Below are positions 42,268-51,557 of a stretch of DNA of 64,000 nt, one piece after another (the first letter of the stretch is position 1; each line of letters opens with the position of its first letter). The notes beneath the pieces were generated by a model. It worked only from the letters and a program-made list of their open reading frames with translations, was not told where the DNA came from and searched no databases. A program made the position numbers and the translations under genes. The stretch spans positions 1-64,000 of the forward strand of contig NZ_SRYB01000026.1 of NCBI RefSeq assembly GCF_004793975.1, given 5' to 3'. The stretch comes from Lepagella muris (lineage in GTDB: Bacteria; Bacteroidota; Bacteroidia; Bacteroidales; Muribaculaceae).

Positions 42268-44532
42268 TCATTTCTTCTGACGACGCTTGTTGCCGCCATG
42301 CGAACGACTTTTCTTCTTGTCGTTGGGAGTGTGTCGCGGATTGCTCTTCTTCGGCTCTCTCAACGGCTTGTTGGGATTACCGTCGTCAGAGACAAGTGCG
42401 AAGTCAAGTTGCTTCCTGTCGAGGTCGGCACGCGCCACCTGCACCTTCACCTGGTCTCCGAGAGTATACTTATTGTGGAATTTTCTTCCGATAAGACAAT
42501 AGTTCTTCTCATCGAAGTCATAATAGTCATCGGCAAGATCTCTTACCGGCACGAGTCCCTCACACTTATTCTCGTCAAGTTCAACGTAGAGTCCCCACTC
42601 TGTCACTCCGGAAATCACGCCCGAATAAATCTCTCCGAGTCGGTCCTGCATGAACTCCACCTGCTTGTAGCGTATTGACGCGCGTTCGGCATTAGCAGCG
42701 AGCTGCTCCATGTCGGAGGAATGGCGGCACTGGTCTTCGAGTTTCAGTTTGTCGGTGCTACGTGCACCATCGGCATATTTGGCAAGAAGACGGTGCACCA
42801 TCATGTCGGGATAACGGCGTATCGGCGATGTGAAGTGGGTGTAGTAGTCAAGGGCAAGACCATAGTGACCCACATTGTCGGTGGTATATGTCGCCTTAGC
42901 CATACTGCGTATCGCAAGCATCGCGAGCATATTCTCCTCTCCCCGACCCTTCACGTCTTTAAGCATCTTGTTAAGGCTCTTGTTGACCTCCTTCGCCGTT
43001 CCTTCCGATTTCACCTTGAAGCCGAATCGTAGTGCTATCTGCGAGAAGTTGGTAATCTTTTCAGGATCCGGATTGTCATGCACACGATAGACAAATGATT
43101 TTGCCTTCTTACCTTTCGGCACCTTGCCGATGCTCTCTGCCACGGTGAGATTGGCAAGGAGCATAAATTCCTCTATAAGCTTGTTGGCATCTTTCGATTC
43201 CTTGAAATAGACACTGACCGGCTTGCCGGTTTCATCGATTTCGAAGCGCACTTCAGCACGGTCAAATTCAAGCGCACCGTTATCATAACGGCGACGGCGC
43301 AACTCCTTGGCAAGTTTGTCGAGAGTCAGTATCTCCTTTGCGAAATCACCCTCGCCACCCTCTATGATTGCCTGTGCCTCCTCGTATGTGAAGCGACGGT
43401 CAGAGCGTATCACTGTTCTGCCGATACGGTAGTTGATCACGTTCGCCTTTGAGTCAAGCTCAAATATTGCGGAATATGTCAGTTTATCCTCATCCGGGCG
43501 CAAGGAGCATATACCGTTGGAAAGATGCTCGGGGAGCATCGGGATGGTACGGTCAACGAGATATACGCTCGTGGCACGCTGCTGTGCCTCCCGGTCTATG
43601 ATGGTGTTGGGCGTGACGTAATGCGTAACGTCTGCGATGTGCACACCTATCTCCCAATTACCATTGGCAAGCTGACGGATGGAGAGCGCATCATCGAAAT
43701 CCTTTGCATCACGCGGGTCAATAGTGAAGGTGATGACATTACGGAAATCCTCACGTTTAGCCACCTCTTCCGGCGTGATTCCGGCATCAATCTTATTAGC
43801 TGCCTTCTCCACATTCTCCGGATATTTATACGGGAGTCCGAACTCTGCAAGTATGGCATGCATCTCGGCTGTGTTCTCCCCTTTCCTACCAAGGATGTCG
43901 ACCACCTCGCCACGCGGGTTCATCTCCTCATCTCTCCATTGCGTGATGCGGGCTATTGCCTTGTCGCCCGTCTTGCCACCCTTCAGTTTCAAGCGTGGTA
44001 TTATGATGTCGGCGGCAAGGAATTTAGAATCCGTGACGAGCGAAGCATAGTTCTTCTCCACGTTAAGGGTGCCGATGAACACTTGGTCTTTCGGCTCCAA
44101 TATCTCGATCACCTTTGCCTCCGGCTCCTGACCTTTACGGCTTGCAGAAATCTCCACACGCACCTTGTCGCCATTGAGCGCATGCATTGAGTTGCGTTCT
44201 GCCACGAGAATTGTGTCATCATCTATCATGACTCCGTTCTTGCCGTTGCTGCGACGAACAAAGATACCGATATTCTCCGACACACGATTGCTGTTTGCCT
44301 TATATTTTCCCAAATCCACTTCAAGAATCACTTCTGCCGCCGCAAGCTCGTCAAGCATGTTGATGACATCATTGCGGTTTGCCGGATGACCCGCGCCTAT
44401 TGCGAAAGCCACCTGCTTATAGTTGAAAGCCTGTTTCTTCTCCTTCTCAAGAAAAGCCAATATCTTTTCCTGGAGTTCCGACTTCTTCATACGTATTGCC
44501 TTTTTAGGCTTATCATTATCTTTCCTTTTCAT
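42268..44532 (-). CDS. rnr: Ribonuclease R
   Basis: A 754-residue 3'-5' exoribonuclease of the RNB family. Two cold-shock domains precede the RNB core (ITFTIDPRDAKDFDDALSI, with the catalytic Asp cluster; RVHDNPDPEKI; DYYTHFTSPIRRYPDMMVHRLL). The S1 domain follows (GEIYSGVISGVTEWGLYVELDENKCEGLV). The tail is Lys-rich and ends SRSHGGNKRRQKK. It degrades structured RNA and works with tmRNA-SmpB in quality control; the tmRNA gene is in this window at 50276. Upstream gap to uvrC is about 97 bp. Confidence 0.96.
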   Translation of the reverse strand: MKRKDNDKPKKAIRMKKSELQEKILAFLEKEKKQAFNYKQVAFAIGAGHPANRNDVINMLDELAAAEVILEVDLGKYKANSNRVSENIGIFVRRSNGKNGVMIDDDTILVAERNSMHALNGDKVRVEISASRKGQEPEAKVIEILEPKDQVFIGTLNVEKNYASLVTDSKFLAADIIIPRLKLKGGKTGDKAIARITQWRDEEMNPRGEVVDILGRKGENTAEMHAILAEFGLPYKYPENVEKAANKIDAGITPEEVAKREDFRNVITFTIDPRDAKDFDDALSIRQLANGNWEIGVHIADVTHYVTPNTIIDREAQQRATSVYLVDRTIPMLPEHLSNGICSLRPDEDKLTYSAIFELDSKANVINYRIGRTVIRSDRRFTYEEAQAIIEGGEGDFAKEILTLDKLAKELRRRRYDNGALEFDRAEVRFEIDETGKPVSVYFKESKDANKLIEEFMLLANLTVAESIGKVPKGKKAKSFVYRVHDNPDPEKITNFSQIALRFGFKVKSEGTAKEVNKSLNKMLKDVKGRGEENMLAMLAIRSMAKATYTTDNVGHYGLALDYYTHFTSPIRRYPDMMVHRLLAKYADGARSTDKLKLEDQCRHSSDMEQLAANAERASIRYKQVEFMQDRLGEIYSGVISGVTEWGLYVELDENKCEGLVPVRDLADDYYDFDEKNYCLIGRKFHNKYTLGDQVKVQVARADLDRKQLDFALVSDDGNPNKPLREPKKSNPRHTPNDKKKSRSHGGNKRRQKK

Positions 44533-44628
44533 AGCGTTTGATTTTTTCTTTTTTATTCAGCAGCCACCACCCCCTATTGTTATAACGCAAATCTATGATT
44601 TTCGTCTATTTTTAATTACAAAGTTTCA

Positions 44629-46587
44629 TCATTTTTCAGGAATCGGATCTTTCCCTTCAGTGTCCGCAGGATGGAAATGGGTGTAGACTATACCACCTTT
44701 TGACTTACCCACCGCCTCCTCAAGGCTCTCCCTACTTGCCTCGCGGATACGCTTGACGCTTTTGAATACCTTCATGAGGGTCTTTGCCGTAGCCGTACCG
44801 ATCCCTTTTATGCTGTCAAGTTCGCTTGACACCTGTCCTTTTGAACGCCGGAGCCTGTGATGGGTGATGCCGAAGCGGTGAGCCTCGTCGCGCAACGCCT
44901 GAACCACCTGAAGACTGCGGCTTTTCTTGTCGATGTAAAGCGGCAACTGGTCGCCGGGGAAATAGATCTCCTCAAGCCGTTTTGCTATACCGACAAGTGC
45001 CACTTCACCTCTTATTCCCATTTCATCGAATGCCTCCACTGCCGCACTGAGCTGACCTTTTCCGCCATCGACCACCACAAGCTGCGGCAACGGTTCCCCC
45101 TCTGCCATCATCCGGGAATAACGACGATGAAGCACCTCCTTCATTGAGGCGAAATCATTTGCCCCCACCACCGTCTTTATGATAAAATGACGATAATCAC
45201 GCTTCGCGGGCTTACCATTACGGAAGACCACGCAGCTTGCCACCGGATTCGTGCCCTGTATATTGGAGTTGTCGAAGCATTCTATATGGCGTGGCTGCAC
45301 ATTAAGACGGAAATCGCTTTTCATCTGTTCCATCAGTTTCTCCACCCCTTTCTCAGGATCAAGTTTCTCCGCCAATTTCTCCTTATCAAGCATGTATTGC
45401 CTTACATTCTTCATGCCCACATCAAGAATCTTCCTCTTATCCCCTCTCTTGGGAACTATGAACTCCACTCCGGCAAATTCCACGTCCGGTTCAAACGGCA
45501 CAATGACCGTCTTGAAAGTGCGGTCAAACCTGCGGGCTATCTCCCCTATTGCCATTGAAAGGATTTCCGATGGAGTCTCCGCAAGTTTCCGTCTGAACTC
45601 CATATTTAAGCTCTGAACGACCGCCCCGTGATGCAGGTGCATGAAATTAACATAGGCGGAATCCCCGTTTTCATCGTAGGCAAACATGTCGGCATCCTCC
45701 TTTTCCGTGACGGCTATGACCGTCTTGGAGTTGTAGCTTCTGACCGTCTCATACTTCTCCTTCATAATCTGTGCCTCCTCAAATTTCCATTCCCCACTGA
45801 GTCGGTCCATCTCCTCTTGAAGATATTTCTCAAGCACATCGGTCTCTCCTGAAAGTATCTGACGCACCTGCGATACATACTCCCCATACTTTTCCGGACT
45901 TATCAGACCACGGCACGCGCCTCCGCATTTCTTTATATGATAGTCGAGACATAGGCTGAATTTATTCCTCACAATCCCTTTCTCATCCAAGGCATGACGG
46001 CAACTGCGCAAGGGATAGACATCGCGTATCAGCTGCAACACCACTTTTGCCGACTGCTGGTTGGCGTATGGTCCGTAGTATTTGCCATCCACGTCCCTCT
46101 CTCGCGTCATAAAGACACGTGGATACAGTTCCTTCGTGACCACTATCCACGGATAGGATTTATCATCCTTCAGCAGGACGTTGTAGTGAGGCTGATAGGA
46201 TTTTATCATCGCGTTCTCAAGATGAAGGGCATCCTCTTCGGTAGCGACCACTATAAACCGCATGTCGACTATATTTCTGACAAGAAGATTCGTCTTAACT
46301 GAATCATGACGTCGGTTGAAATAAGAAGACACGCGACGTTTAAGACGCTTTGCCTTGCCGACGTATATGACTTTTCCATGACGGTCGATATACATATAGA
46401 CTCCTGGAGATTCCGGAAGATTAAGAATCTTCTCACGAAGGTGAGCTCCCGGACGATTATTGAAAAGATCATCCCTTGTCCTGTCGGGAGTAAATTCTAT
46501 CTCAAATTTACCGGTGCCGTCAATGTCCCGCCCTACCCCGGTCAATAAGGGGGAATTCGGGAGATTATCTGTATCTTGATTTCCCAT
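44629..46587 (-). CDS. uvrC: Excinuclease ABC subunit C
   Basis: About 652 residues from the ATG at 46587 (MGNQDTDNLPN); a longer open frame begins at 46674 but shows no conserved sequence there. GIY-YIG nuclease at the N-terminus (LPESPGVYMYIDRHGKVIYVGKAKRLKRRVSSYF). A Cys-rich region CLDYHIKKCGGACRG, the UvrB-interacting UVR motif (MDRLSGEWKFEEAQIMKEKYE), the RNase H-like endonuclease core (HIECFDNSNIQGTNPVASCVVF, VVDGGKGQLSAA) and a C-terminal helix-hairpin-helix (ELDSIKGIGTATAKTLMKVF). It makes both cuts in nucleotide excision repair. Confidence 0.95.
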   Translation of the reverse strand: MGNQDTDNLPNSPLLTGVGRDIDGTGKFEIEFTPDRTRDDLFNNRPGAHLREKILNLPESPGVYMYIDRHGKVIYVGKAKRLKRRVSSYFNRRHDSVKTNLLVRNIVDMRFIVVATEEDALHLENAMIKSYQPHYNVLLKDDKSYPWIVVTKELYPRVFMTRERDVDGKYYGPYANQQSAKVVLQLIRDVYPLRSCRHALDEKGIVRNKFSLCLDYHIKKCGGACRGLISPEKYGEYVSQVRQILSGETDVLEKYLQEEMDRLSGEWKFEEAQIMKEKYETVRSYNSKTVIAVTEKEDADMFAYDENGDSAYVNFMHLHHGAVVQSLNMEFRRKLAETPSEILSMAIGEIARRFDRTFKTVIVPFEPDVEFAGVEFIVPKRGDKRKILDVGMKNVRQYMLDKEKLAEKLDPEKGVEKLMEQMKSDFRLNVQPRHIECFDNSNIQGTNPVASCVVFRNGKPAKRDYRHFIIKTVVGANDFASMKEVLHRRYSRMMAEGEPLPQLVVVDGGKGQLSAAVEAFDEMGIRGEVALVGIAKRLEEIYFPGDQLPLYIDKKSRSLQVVQALRDEAHRFGITHHRLRRSKGQVSSELDSIKGIGTATAKTLMKVFKSVKRIREASRESLEEAVGKSKGGIVYTHFHPADTEGKDPIPEK

Positions 46588-46789
46588 ATTGAATTTTTCA
46601 GTGATTTCAGAATTGAAATCTATCAAGAAGGAGCCATCGAATCTATTTCGGTGGCTCCTTCGGAATCCATTCATGCCGAGGATTCATTCAAGATTAGATC
46701 TGTCCGCAATATAGTTTTTCAGTAAAAACGATGCGCTACAATTCCAAAATCACGATGAATACGGCATTTTTCAGCAGACTTGACTCCAC

Positions 46790-47314
46790 TTAGTATTTCA
46801 GCAGAGAAGTCACTTCACAATCCTGTGGAAGAGTGTCACGCCCATTCAGGGCTGTAAGTTCAACAATAAAGTTTATATACACCCTCTTCGGATTCATACT
46901 CTTCACGAGCTCGTAGCAAGCCTGCATTGTGCCACCGGTAGCAAGCAGATCGTCATGGATCACCACTACATCTTCTGAGGTGATTGCATCACTATGAAGC
47001 TCTATCGTATCAACCCCATACTCCTTGGCATACGCCTTCTTTATCGTCACCGACGGCAATTTGCCAGGTTTACGGGCAGGCACGAAACCAGCTCCAAGTT
47101 CATACGCAAGGATGCTTCCACCGATGAATCCACGCGATTCTATACCGACAACCTTAGTTATGCCCTTATCACGATAGAGAGCGGCAAGCTCCTTACTCAT
47201 GACACGCAATGCCTCGCCATTTTTCAGCATCGTGGTCAGGTCTCTAAAAATTATACCCTTCGAAGGGAAGTCGGGCACATCCCGAATCAGGTCTCTCAGA
47301 CTCTCAAGTTCCAT
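46790..47314 (-). CDS. apt: Adenine phosphoribosyltransferase
   Basis: A 174-residue purine salvage enzyme converting adenine and PRPP to AMP. Motifs: IRDVPDFPSKGIIFRDLTTML, GIESRGFIGGSILAYELGAGFVPARKPGKLP, and the PRPP-binding VVIHDDLLATGGTMQACYELV. Normal length. The parS-like palindrome lies in the 95-bp gap between this gene and mnmG. Confidence 0.96.
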   Translation of the reverse strand: MELESLRDLIRDVPDFPSKGIIFRDLTTMLKNGEALRVMSKELAALYRDKGITKVVGIESRGFIGGSILAYELGAGFVPARKPGKLPSVTIKKAYAKEYGVDTIELHSDAITSEDVVVIHDDLLATGGTMQACYELVKSMNPKRVYINFIVELTALNGRDTLPQDCEVTSLLKY

Positions 47315-47341
47315 ATTATTTCAATTTTAATTATTCAGCAG

Positions 47342-47363
47342 AATTGTTCCACGTGGAACAATT
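47342..47363. promoter_or_regulatory. parS-like centromere site
   Basis: A 22-bp perfect palindrome with the core TGTTCCACGTGGAACA at 47345-47360. It matches the widely conserved chromosomal ParB site TGTTnCACGTGnAACA at every fixed position. It sits between mnmG and apt; mnmG (gidA) is often origin-proximal, as parS sites are. No second full match was seen in the window among other CACGTG sites. Confidence 0.85.
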
Positions 47364-47409
47364 TCACTCTATCTTATTATTATTCCGCACTTAACGCACG
47401 ATTATTTTT

Positions 47410-49365
47410 TCATCGTTTCAACAGCACAAGCAGAATATTTATATCCGCCGGTGAAACGCCCGGAATACGCGATGCCTGCCCGATGGTCACGGGACGAATC
47501 TTACTCAATTTCTGCCTTGCCTCCGTGGAGAGCGACAACAAGGAGAAATAATCCATATCTATAGGAAGCTTCACATATTCCAATCTCTCTGCCTTCGCAG
47601 CGAGCTCTCTCTCTCTCGCAATGTAGCCGTCATACTTTATAAGTATCTCCGCCGACTCCACGATCTCTTCACGGCGGCACTCCTCTATCTCTCCTATCCT
47701 CTTGCGAAGACGACCGATAATATTTGCGAGATTTGAGAAATTCAGCTGAGGTCGCTTCAGCAGCTCGACAAGACGAAGTGATGACGTCATAGGCGAAGTG
47801 CCCAATCCCTCCAATGCCTCATTTATCTTGTCTCCCATCTTGACAGTGAATCCGGAGCACCATTCTATGAGGGCATCCCGTTCCTGACGCTTACGCTCCA
47901 TCGCGTCATAACGCGACTGCGTGACAAGACCGATCTCATATCCCCTTGGAGTGAGACGCATGTCGGCGTCATCCTGACGGAGAAGAATCCGGTATTCCGC
48001 ACGCGAGGTAAACATACGGTAAGGCTCATCCACACCCTTAGTCACGAGATCATCTATCAGCACTCCGATATATGCCTCATCTCGTCCGAGCAACAAAGGC
48101 GACCCCCCCTTTGAAGAACGCGCTGCATTTATGCCGGCAATAAGACCCTGCGCCGCCGCCTCCTCATATCCGGTGGTACCATTGATCTGACCGGCGAAAT
48201 AAAGACCATCCACAAGCTTTGTCTGCAAATCATGAGTCAGCTGAGTCGGATCAAAGTAATCATACTCTATGGCGTAGCCGGGTCGGTAGAAATGCACGTC
48301 TCGAAGTGCCGGCACATTCTGAAGTGCCGACAGCTGCACCTCCCACGGCAACGAACTGGAGAAACCGTTGATGTAGTATTCATTCGTAGTGGCACCCTCC
48401 GGTTCAAGAAAAAGCTGATGGCTATCCTTATCTGAGAACGTGACTATCTTAGTCTCTATGCTCGGGCAGTAACGTGGACCGATACTCTGTATCTGCCCAT
48501 TATAAAGTGGAGAGGAATCCAGATTATCATGAAGCACCTTGTGCACCTCCGGATTAGTGTGCACAATATAGCAGCTGCGCGGAGGAAGCACCCTACCGAC
48601 TTCCGGAAGGAATGAGAATTTATGGAAATCTCTTTTCACAAGTTCTACCCTCGTCTCCTCTCCGGGAGCAGTCGCCTCTATTGCGACTACTTCATCATCA
48701 CCATCCTGACGATCTGCCAATGAGAAATCAATCGACCTTCCGTCAATTCGTGCGGGTGTGCCGGTCTTCATTCTCAACACCTCAAAACCCATGTCGCGCA
48801 GCTGGTCAGACAATCCCGTTGAAGCAGGTTCGGCAATACGTCCGCCGGATATTTTGGTAGCCCCGAAGTGCATAAGTCCGTTAAGGAATGTCCCGTTTGT
48901 AAGAACCACCCTCTTGGCATTAAATTCAAAACCCAGGGAAGTCCTCACCCCGGACACCACCGGTTTTTCGCCCGACATATCGAAATCAAGAGATTTGACC
49001 ATATCCTGAAACAAGTCAAGACCCGGTGTGGTTTCAAGCACGTGATGCCATTCAGCAATATATTTCTCTCTATCCGATTGCACACGCGGAGACCACACTG
49101 CCGGACCCTTCGAGCGATTGAGCATACGGAACTGTATCGCAGTGCGGTCAGCCACTATACCCATCTGCCCACCAAGAGCATCTATCTCCCTGACAATCTG
49201 TCCTTTTGCAATTCCGCCTATGGCTGGATTGCATGACATCTGAGCCACTCGGTTGAGATCCGTAGTAATCAGAAGCGTAGACGCGCCAAGCCGAGCCGAC
49301 GCAACCGCCGCCTCACAGCCTGCATGACCTGCCCCTACAACTATTACATCATAATTGAATTTCAT
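47410..49365 (-). CDS. mnmG: tRNA uridine-5-carboxymethylaminomethyl modification enzyme MnmG
   Basis: About 651 residues from the ATG at 49365 (MKFNYDVIVVGAGHAGCEAA); the open frame starts 24 bp earlier. FAD-binding Rossmann signature VVGAGHAGCEAAVASARLGA, then MSCNPAIGGIAKGQIVREIDALGG, FHxxKTGTPARIDGRS, SRAEYRILLRQDDADMRLT and the C-terminal helical domain ending RIPGVSPADINILLVLLKR. With MnmE it modifies the wobble U34 of several tRNAs. ybeY ends 5 bp before it. The neighbouring parS-like site fits an origin-proximal location. Confidence 0.96.
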   Translation of the reverse strand: MKFNYDVIVVGAGHAGCEAAVASARLGASTLLITTDLNRVAQMSCNPAIGGIAKGQIVREIDALGGQMGIVADRTAIQFRMLNRSKGPAVWSPRVQSDREKYIAEWHHVLETTPGLDLFQDMVKSLDFDMSGEKPVVSGVRTSLGFEFNAKRVVLTNGTFLNGLMHFGATKISGGRIAEPASTGLSDQLRDMGFEVLRMKTGTPARIDGRSIDFSLADRQDGDDEVVAIEATAPGEETRVELVKRDFHKFSFLPEVGRVLPPRSCYIVHTNPEVHKVLHDNLDSSPLYNGQIQSIGPRYCPSIETKIVTFSDKDSHQLFLEPEGATTNEYYINGFSSSLPWEVQLSALQNVPALRDVHFYRPGYAIEYDYFDPTQLTHDLQTKLVDGLYFAGQINGTTGYEEAAAQGLIAGINAARSSKGGSPLLLGRDEAYIGVLIDDLVTKGVDEPYRMFTSRAEYRILLRQDDADMRLTPRGYEIGLVTQSRYDAMERKRQERDALIEWCSGFTVKMGDKINEALEGLGTSPMTSSLRLVELLKRPQLNFSNLANIIGRLRKRIGEIEECRREEIVESAEILIKYDGYIARERELAAKAERLEYVKLPIDMDYFSLLSLSTEARQKLSKIRPVTIGQASRIPGVSPADINILLVLLKR

Positions 49366-49370
49366 CGTAA

Positions 49371-49793
49371 TTATTCTATCGTTTCCCAAATTTCAAGGGC
49401 GGCATCCTCATTTGCCTCCATTATCTCACGTTCGCCCGGTCCTTTGTCGTCGATACCGCACAAATGCAGCAGACCATGCACTATGACCCTGAGCAGCTCG
49501 CGTTCATAAGCCACACCCAATTCCTCCGCATTGCTACGCACCGTGTCAAGAGAGATAAACAGATCTCCTCCTACCCTGTCGCGGTGAGAATAGTCGAATG
49601 TGATGATATCCGTGAAATAATCATGATGCAGAAATTCTCGGTTCACCCGGATAATCTCATCATCATCACAGAACAGATAGTTCAGATTGCCTATCCTCCT
49701 GCCATGAGAGGCAGCCACCTCTCCGAGCCATTTCTCCACCTTGCCAAGATCAAGAAGAGGCATCTCCACATCCTTTGTCTCGAATTCTATCAT
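49371..49793 (-). CDS. ybeY: Endoribonuclease YbeY (rRNA maturation factor)
   Basis: A 140-residue metal-dependent RNase with the hallmark HGLLHLCGIDDKGPGEREIM (HxxxHxxGxDH-type site; here the last zinc position reads D rather than H, as HLCGIDD). The upstream FCDDDEIIRVNREFLHHDYFTDIITFDYS matches the family. It processes 16S rRNA ends and takes part in ribosome quality control. Its stop is 5 bp before the mnmG start. Confidence 0.93.
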   Translation of the reverse strand: MIEFETKDVEMPLLDLGKVEKWLGEVAASHGRRIGNLNYLFCDDDEIIRVNREFLHHDYFTDIITFDYSHRDRVGGDLFISLDTVRSNAEELGVAYERELLRVIVHGLLHLCGIDDKGPGEREIMEANEDAALEIWETIE

Positions 49794-50213
49794 AATACTT
49801 TCAATTTATATTCCCTTCCCTCCCCATGTCAATTTCAATATCCATATCCATGCAGGAAGAAATCCATTCTTCATCATCTGCAAAAGTACAAAAAAACCTA
49901 CAAACTACCGCTAATCATTCAATTTATATGCCAAAACGCGGCAAACTTTTCCATATATGCAATTTTAGCATTTTTTCAATTTTTCGGACACTCTATTATA
50001 ATAATATTCCATATCTACATAATATATTAATAACCATATATTTATGCCTATATTTAAATATAATTAACCGCCATGAGATTGAAAAATTCAATTCCATACG
50101 GCAAATTACCCGTAATTTTAAAATTCTCAATCCTCATAAAACCGGCTTAAAATCACCATGAAACGTATTAAAAACGCCAAAATGTTAAATATTATTAATT
50201 TAATAAATCTCTA
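49794..50213. other. AT-rich intergenic region upstream of the tmRNA gene
   Basis: About 420 bp without a credible gene. Several short plus-strand frames exist but have low-complexity composition. No repeat or hairpin of note was found apart from the tmRNA promoter that follows. Confidence 0.5.
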
Positions 50214-50244
50214 TTGTATATCTAAAATAAAACATCTAATTTTG
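50214..50244 (+). promoter_or_regulatory. Promoter of ssrA
   Basis: TTG at 50214-50216, a 20-bp spacer and TAATTTTG at 50237-50244, about 32 bp before the mature 5' end of tmRNA. The extra leader would be removed by RNase P. Confidence 0.65.
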
Positions 50245-50275
50245 TAGACTAATCTTCAGAGGAAGATAACTTACC

Positions 50276-50677
50276 GGGGGTAACTGGATTTGACAGCACG
50301 TAGAAACGGTAAGTAAGCATGCAGAGCTTTGATGTGCAAGCTCTATAATAACAACGCATCGAACTATAATTGGCGAAAATAACAATTACGCTCTCGCTGC
50401 CTAAACCGAAGTATAGTAAGTTGGCTTTATTCGCGTCACAGTGACGTGAACGAGACATCATCCCATTGCCCGGTTCCGAGACGTTTGGACAAGATGGTGC
50501 AGAGTAAATCGGAAATAGACTTTCAGGAGCCTTGACTGGAAGTTGAATTTTAAAGGATAAGGAACTGATTGGTCGTCGCGAGCCTGTCAGTTCTCGAAAA
50601 CCAATTCGATGACTAAGCATGTAGAAAGCTTATTGGGTCCGTGATTGGACGAGGGTTCGAACCCCTCTACCTCCACC
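50276..50677 (+). ncRNA. ssrA: Transfer-messenger RNA (tmRNA)
   Basis: The 5' end GGGGGTAACTGGATTTGACAG pairs with the 3' TACCTCC, and the T-arm GGGTTCGAACCCC precedes it, giving the tRNA-like end with discriminator A and CC. The tag frame at 50372-50404 encodes GENNNYALAA followed by TAA, the Bacteroidota-type tag ending ALAA. The RNA rescues stalled ribosomes with SmpB (not in the window). A terminator follows at 50706-50738. Confidence 0.97.
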
Positions 50678-50705
50678 CTGCATCCGAACCATATTCGGAC
50701 GACAT

Positions 50706-50738
50706 AGCCTCAGAACCGCACGGTTCCGAGGCTTTTTT
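50706..50738 (+). terminator. Intrinsic terminator of ssrA
   Basis: AGCCTCAGAACCG / CGGTTCCGAGGCT (one mismatch, 2-nt centre) followed by six T residues, about 30 bp past the tmRNA 3' end. Confidence 0.9.
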
Positions 50739-50774
50739 CATCCCCTCCACTCCTACTAATACAATTTCACATCT

Positions 50775-50815
50775 CAGGATTCATTTTATGAGAATTTCTC
50801 ATAAAATGAATCCTG
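50775..50815. terminator. 20-bp perfect inverted repeat, probable second terminator
   Basis: CAGGATTCATTTTATGAGAA (50775-50794) and its exact reverse complement (50796-50815) are separated by a single T. On the plus strand TTTTAATTTTT follows, so it may act as a backup terminator for ssrA; it also lies beyond the stop of the convergent DUF1349 gene. Confidence 0.65.
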
Positions 50816-50893
50816 TTTTAATTTTTATTGTTATCTTTATCGTGAAAACAGAATATACCTTGTTAGTAAATTAGTTGTGGATTTTGCAAAAGC

Positions 50894-51544
50894 CTATTCA
50901 GCGTGCTCTTTGAGCCATTGCAAACGACGTTGGTCAGGAAGATGCTTTACTGTAAAGTTCTCAAACTTGGCCTTGAAGCCTTCACCATCGGGACAAGCAG
51001 CCATCACCCCGACCTGCATAGGTGTGTTGTCCTGCATCCATGCGTTGCGCATCATAGTGTACTCCTTGTCATCAAAAGAATAGAAAATCTCAACCGCATC
51101 AAGGCGACGCACAGCTTTCAACCAGATATACTCCACCGGCTTATCAAGTGTGATGACACTCCAATCGGATGTGTGATGTGTCACTACTACCGACAGATTG
51201 TATTTGCCGTCCACATACTCTATGCCACATTTGATATAGTTCTCCGGATCGATGCGCAGCATAAGTCCTGCTTGGTCAAACCTGACCTTATAGTCTCCCG
51301 ACACCTTTACCTTAGCCTCGAATTCACCCCCGTAGTTGGCATAATAAAAGGGGGCGTCATCAACGGTAAATCCATAATGTGATATGCGCCAATAATCGGA
51401 ATATGGGGTAACATCCATTATGAGAGTTTTTCCATCGATTTCCCATACGGCAGGCTCATTAAACCAGTTCATTTTCTCAAGGGTCTGGGCTTCTGCAGCG
51501 AAAGATGTCATCACCGCTGCCAAGAGTAATGCAAATTTATTCAT
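50894..51544 (-). CDS. DUF1349 domain-containing secreted protein
   Basis: A 216-residue protein with a signal peptide (MNKFALLLAAVMTSFAAEA). The mature part follows the concanavalin-like DUF1349 pattern: MNWFNEPAVWEIDGKTLIMDVTPYSDYWRISHYGFTVDDAPFYY, FDQAGLMLRIDPENYIKCGIEYVDGKYNLSVVVTH, and VGVMAACPDGEGFKAKFENF near the end. DUF1349 proteins are thought to bind glycans or have sialidase-lectin type folds; the exact role is unknown. It lies 13 bp after the acetyltransferase pseudogene in the same direction. Confidence 0.85.
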   Translation of the reverse strand: MNKFALLLAAVMTSFAAEAQTLEKMNWFNEPAVWEIDGKTLIMDVTPYSDYWRISHYGFTVDDAPFYYANYGGEFEAKVKVSGDYKVRFDQAGLMLRIDPENYIKCGIEYVDGKYNLSVVVTHHTSDWSVITLDKPVEYIWLKAVRRLDAVEIFYSFDDKEYTMMRNAWMQDNTPMQVGVMAACPDGEGFKAKFENFTVKHLPDQRRLQWLKEHAE

Positions 51545-51557
51545 TATGATATGACTA

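Noticed and set aside
43525..44190. Plus-strand open frame of 221 codons
   Set aside because: Antisense to the conserved RNB core of rnr; no motif.
49826..50161. 111-codon plus-strand frame before the tmRNA gene
   Set aside because: Starts with low-complexity Ser/Ile repeats and continues as Ile/Tyr/Asn-rich text typical of random AT-rich sequence.
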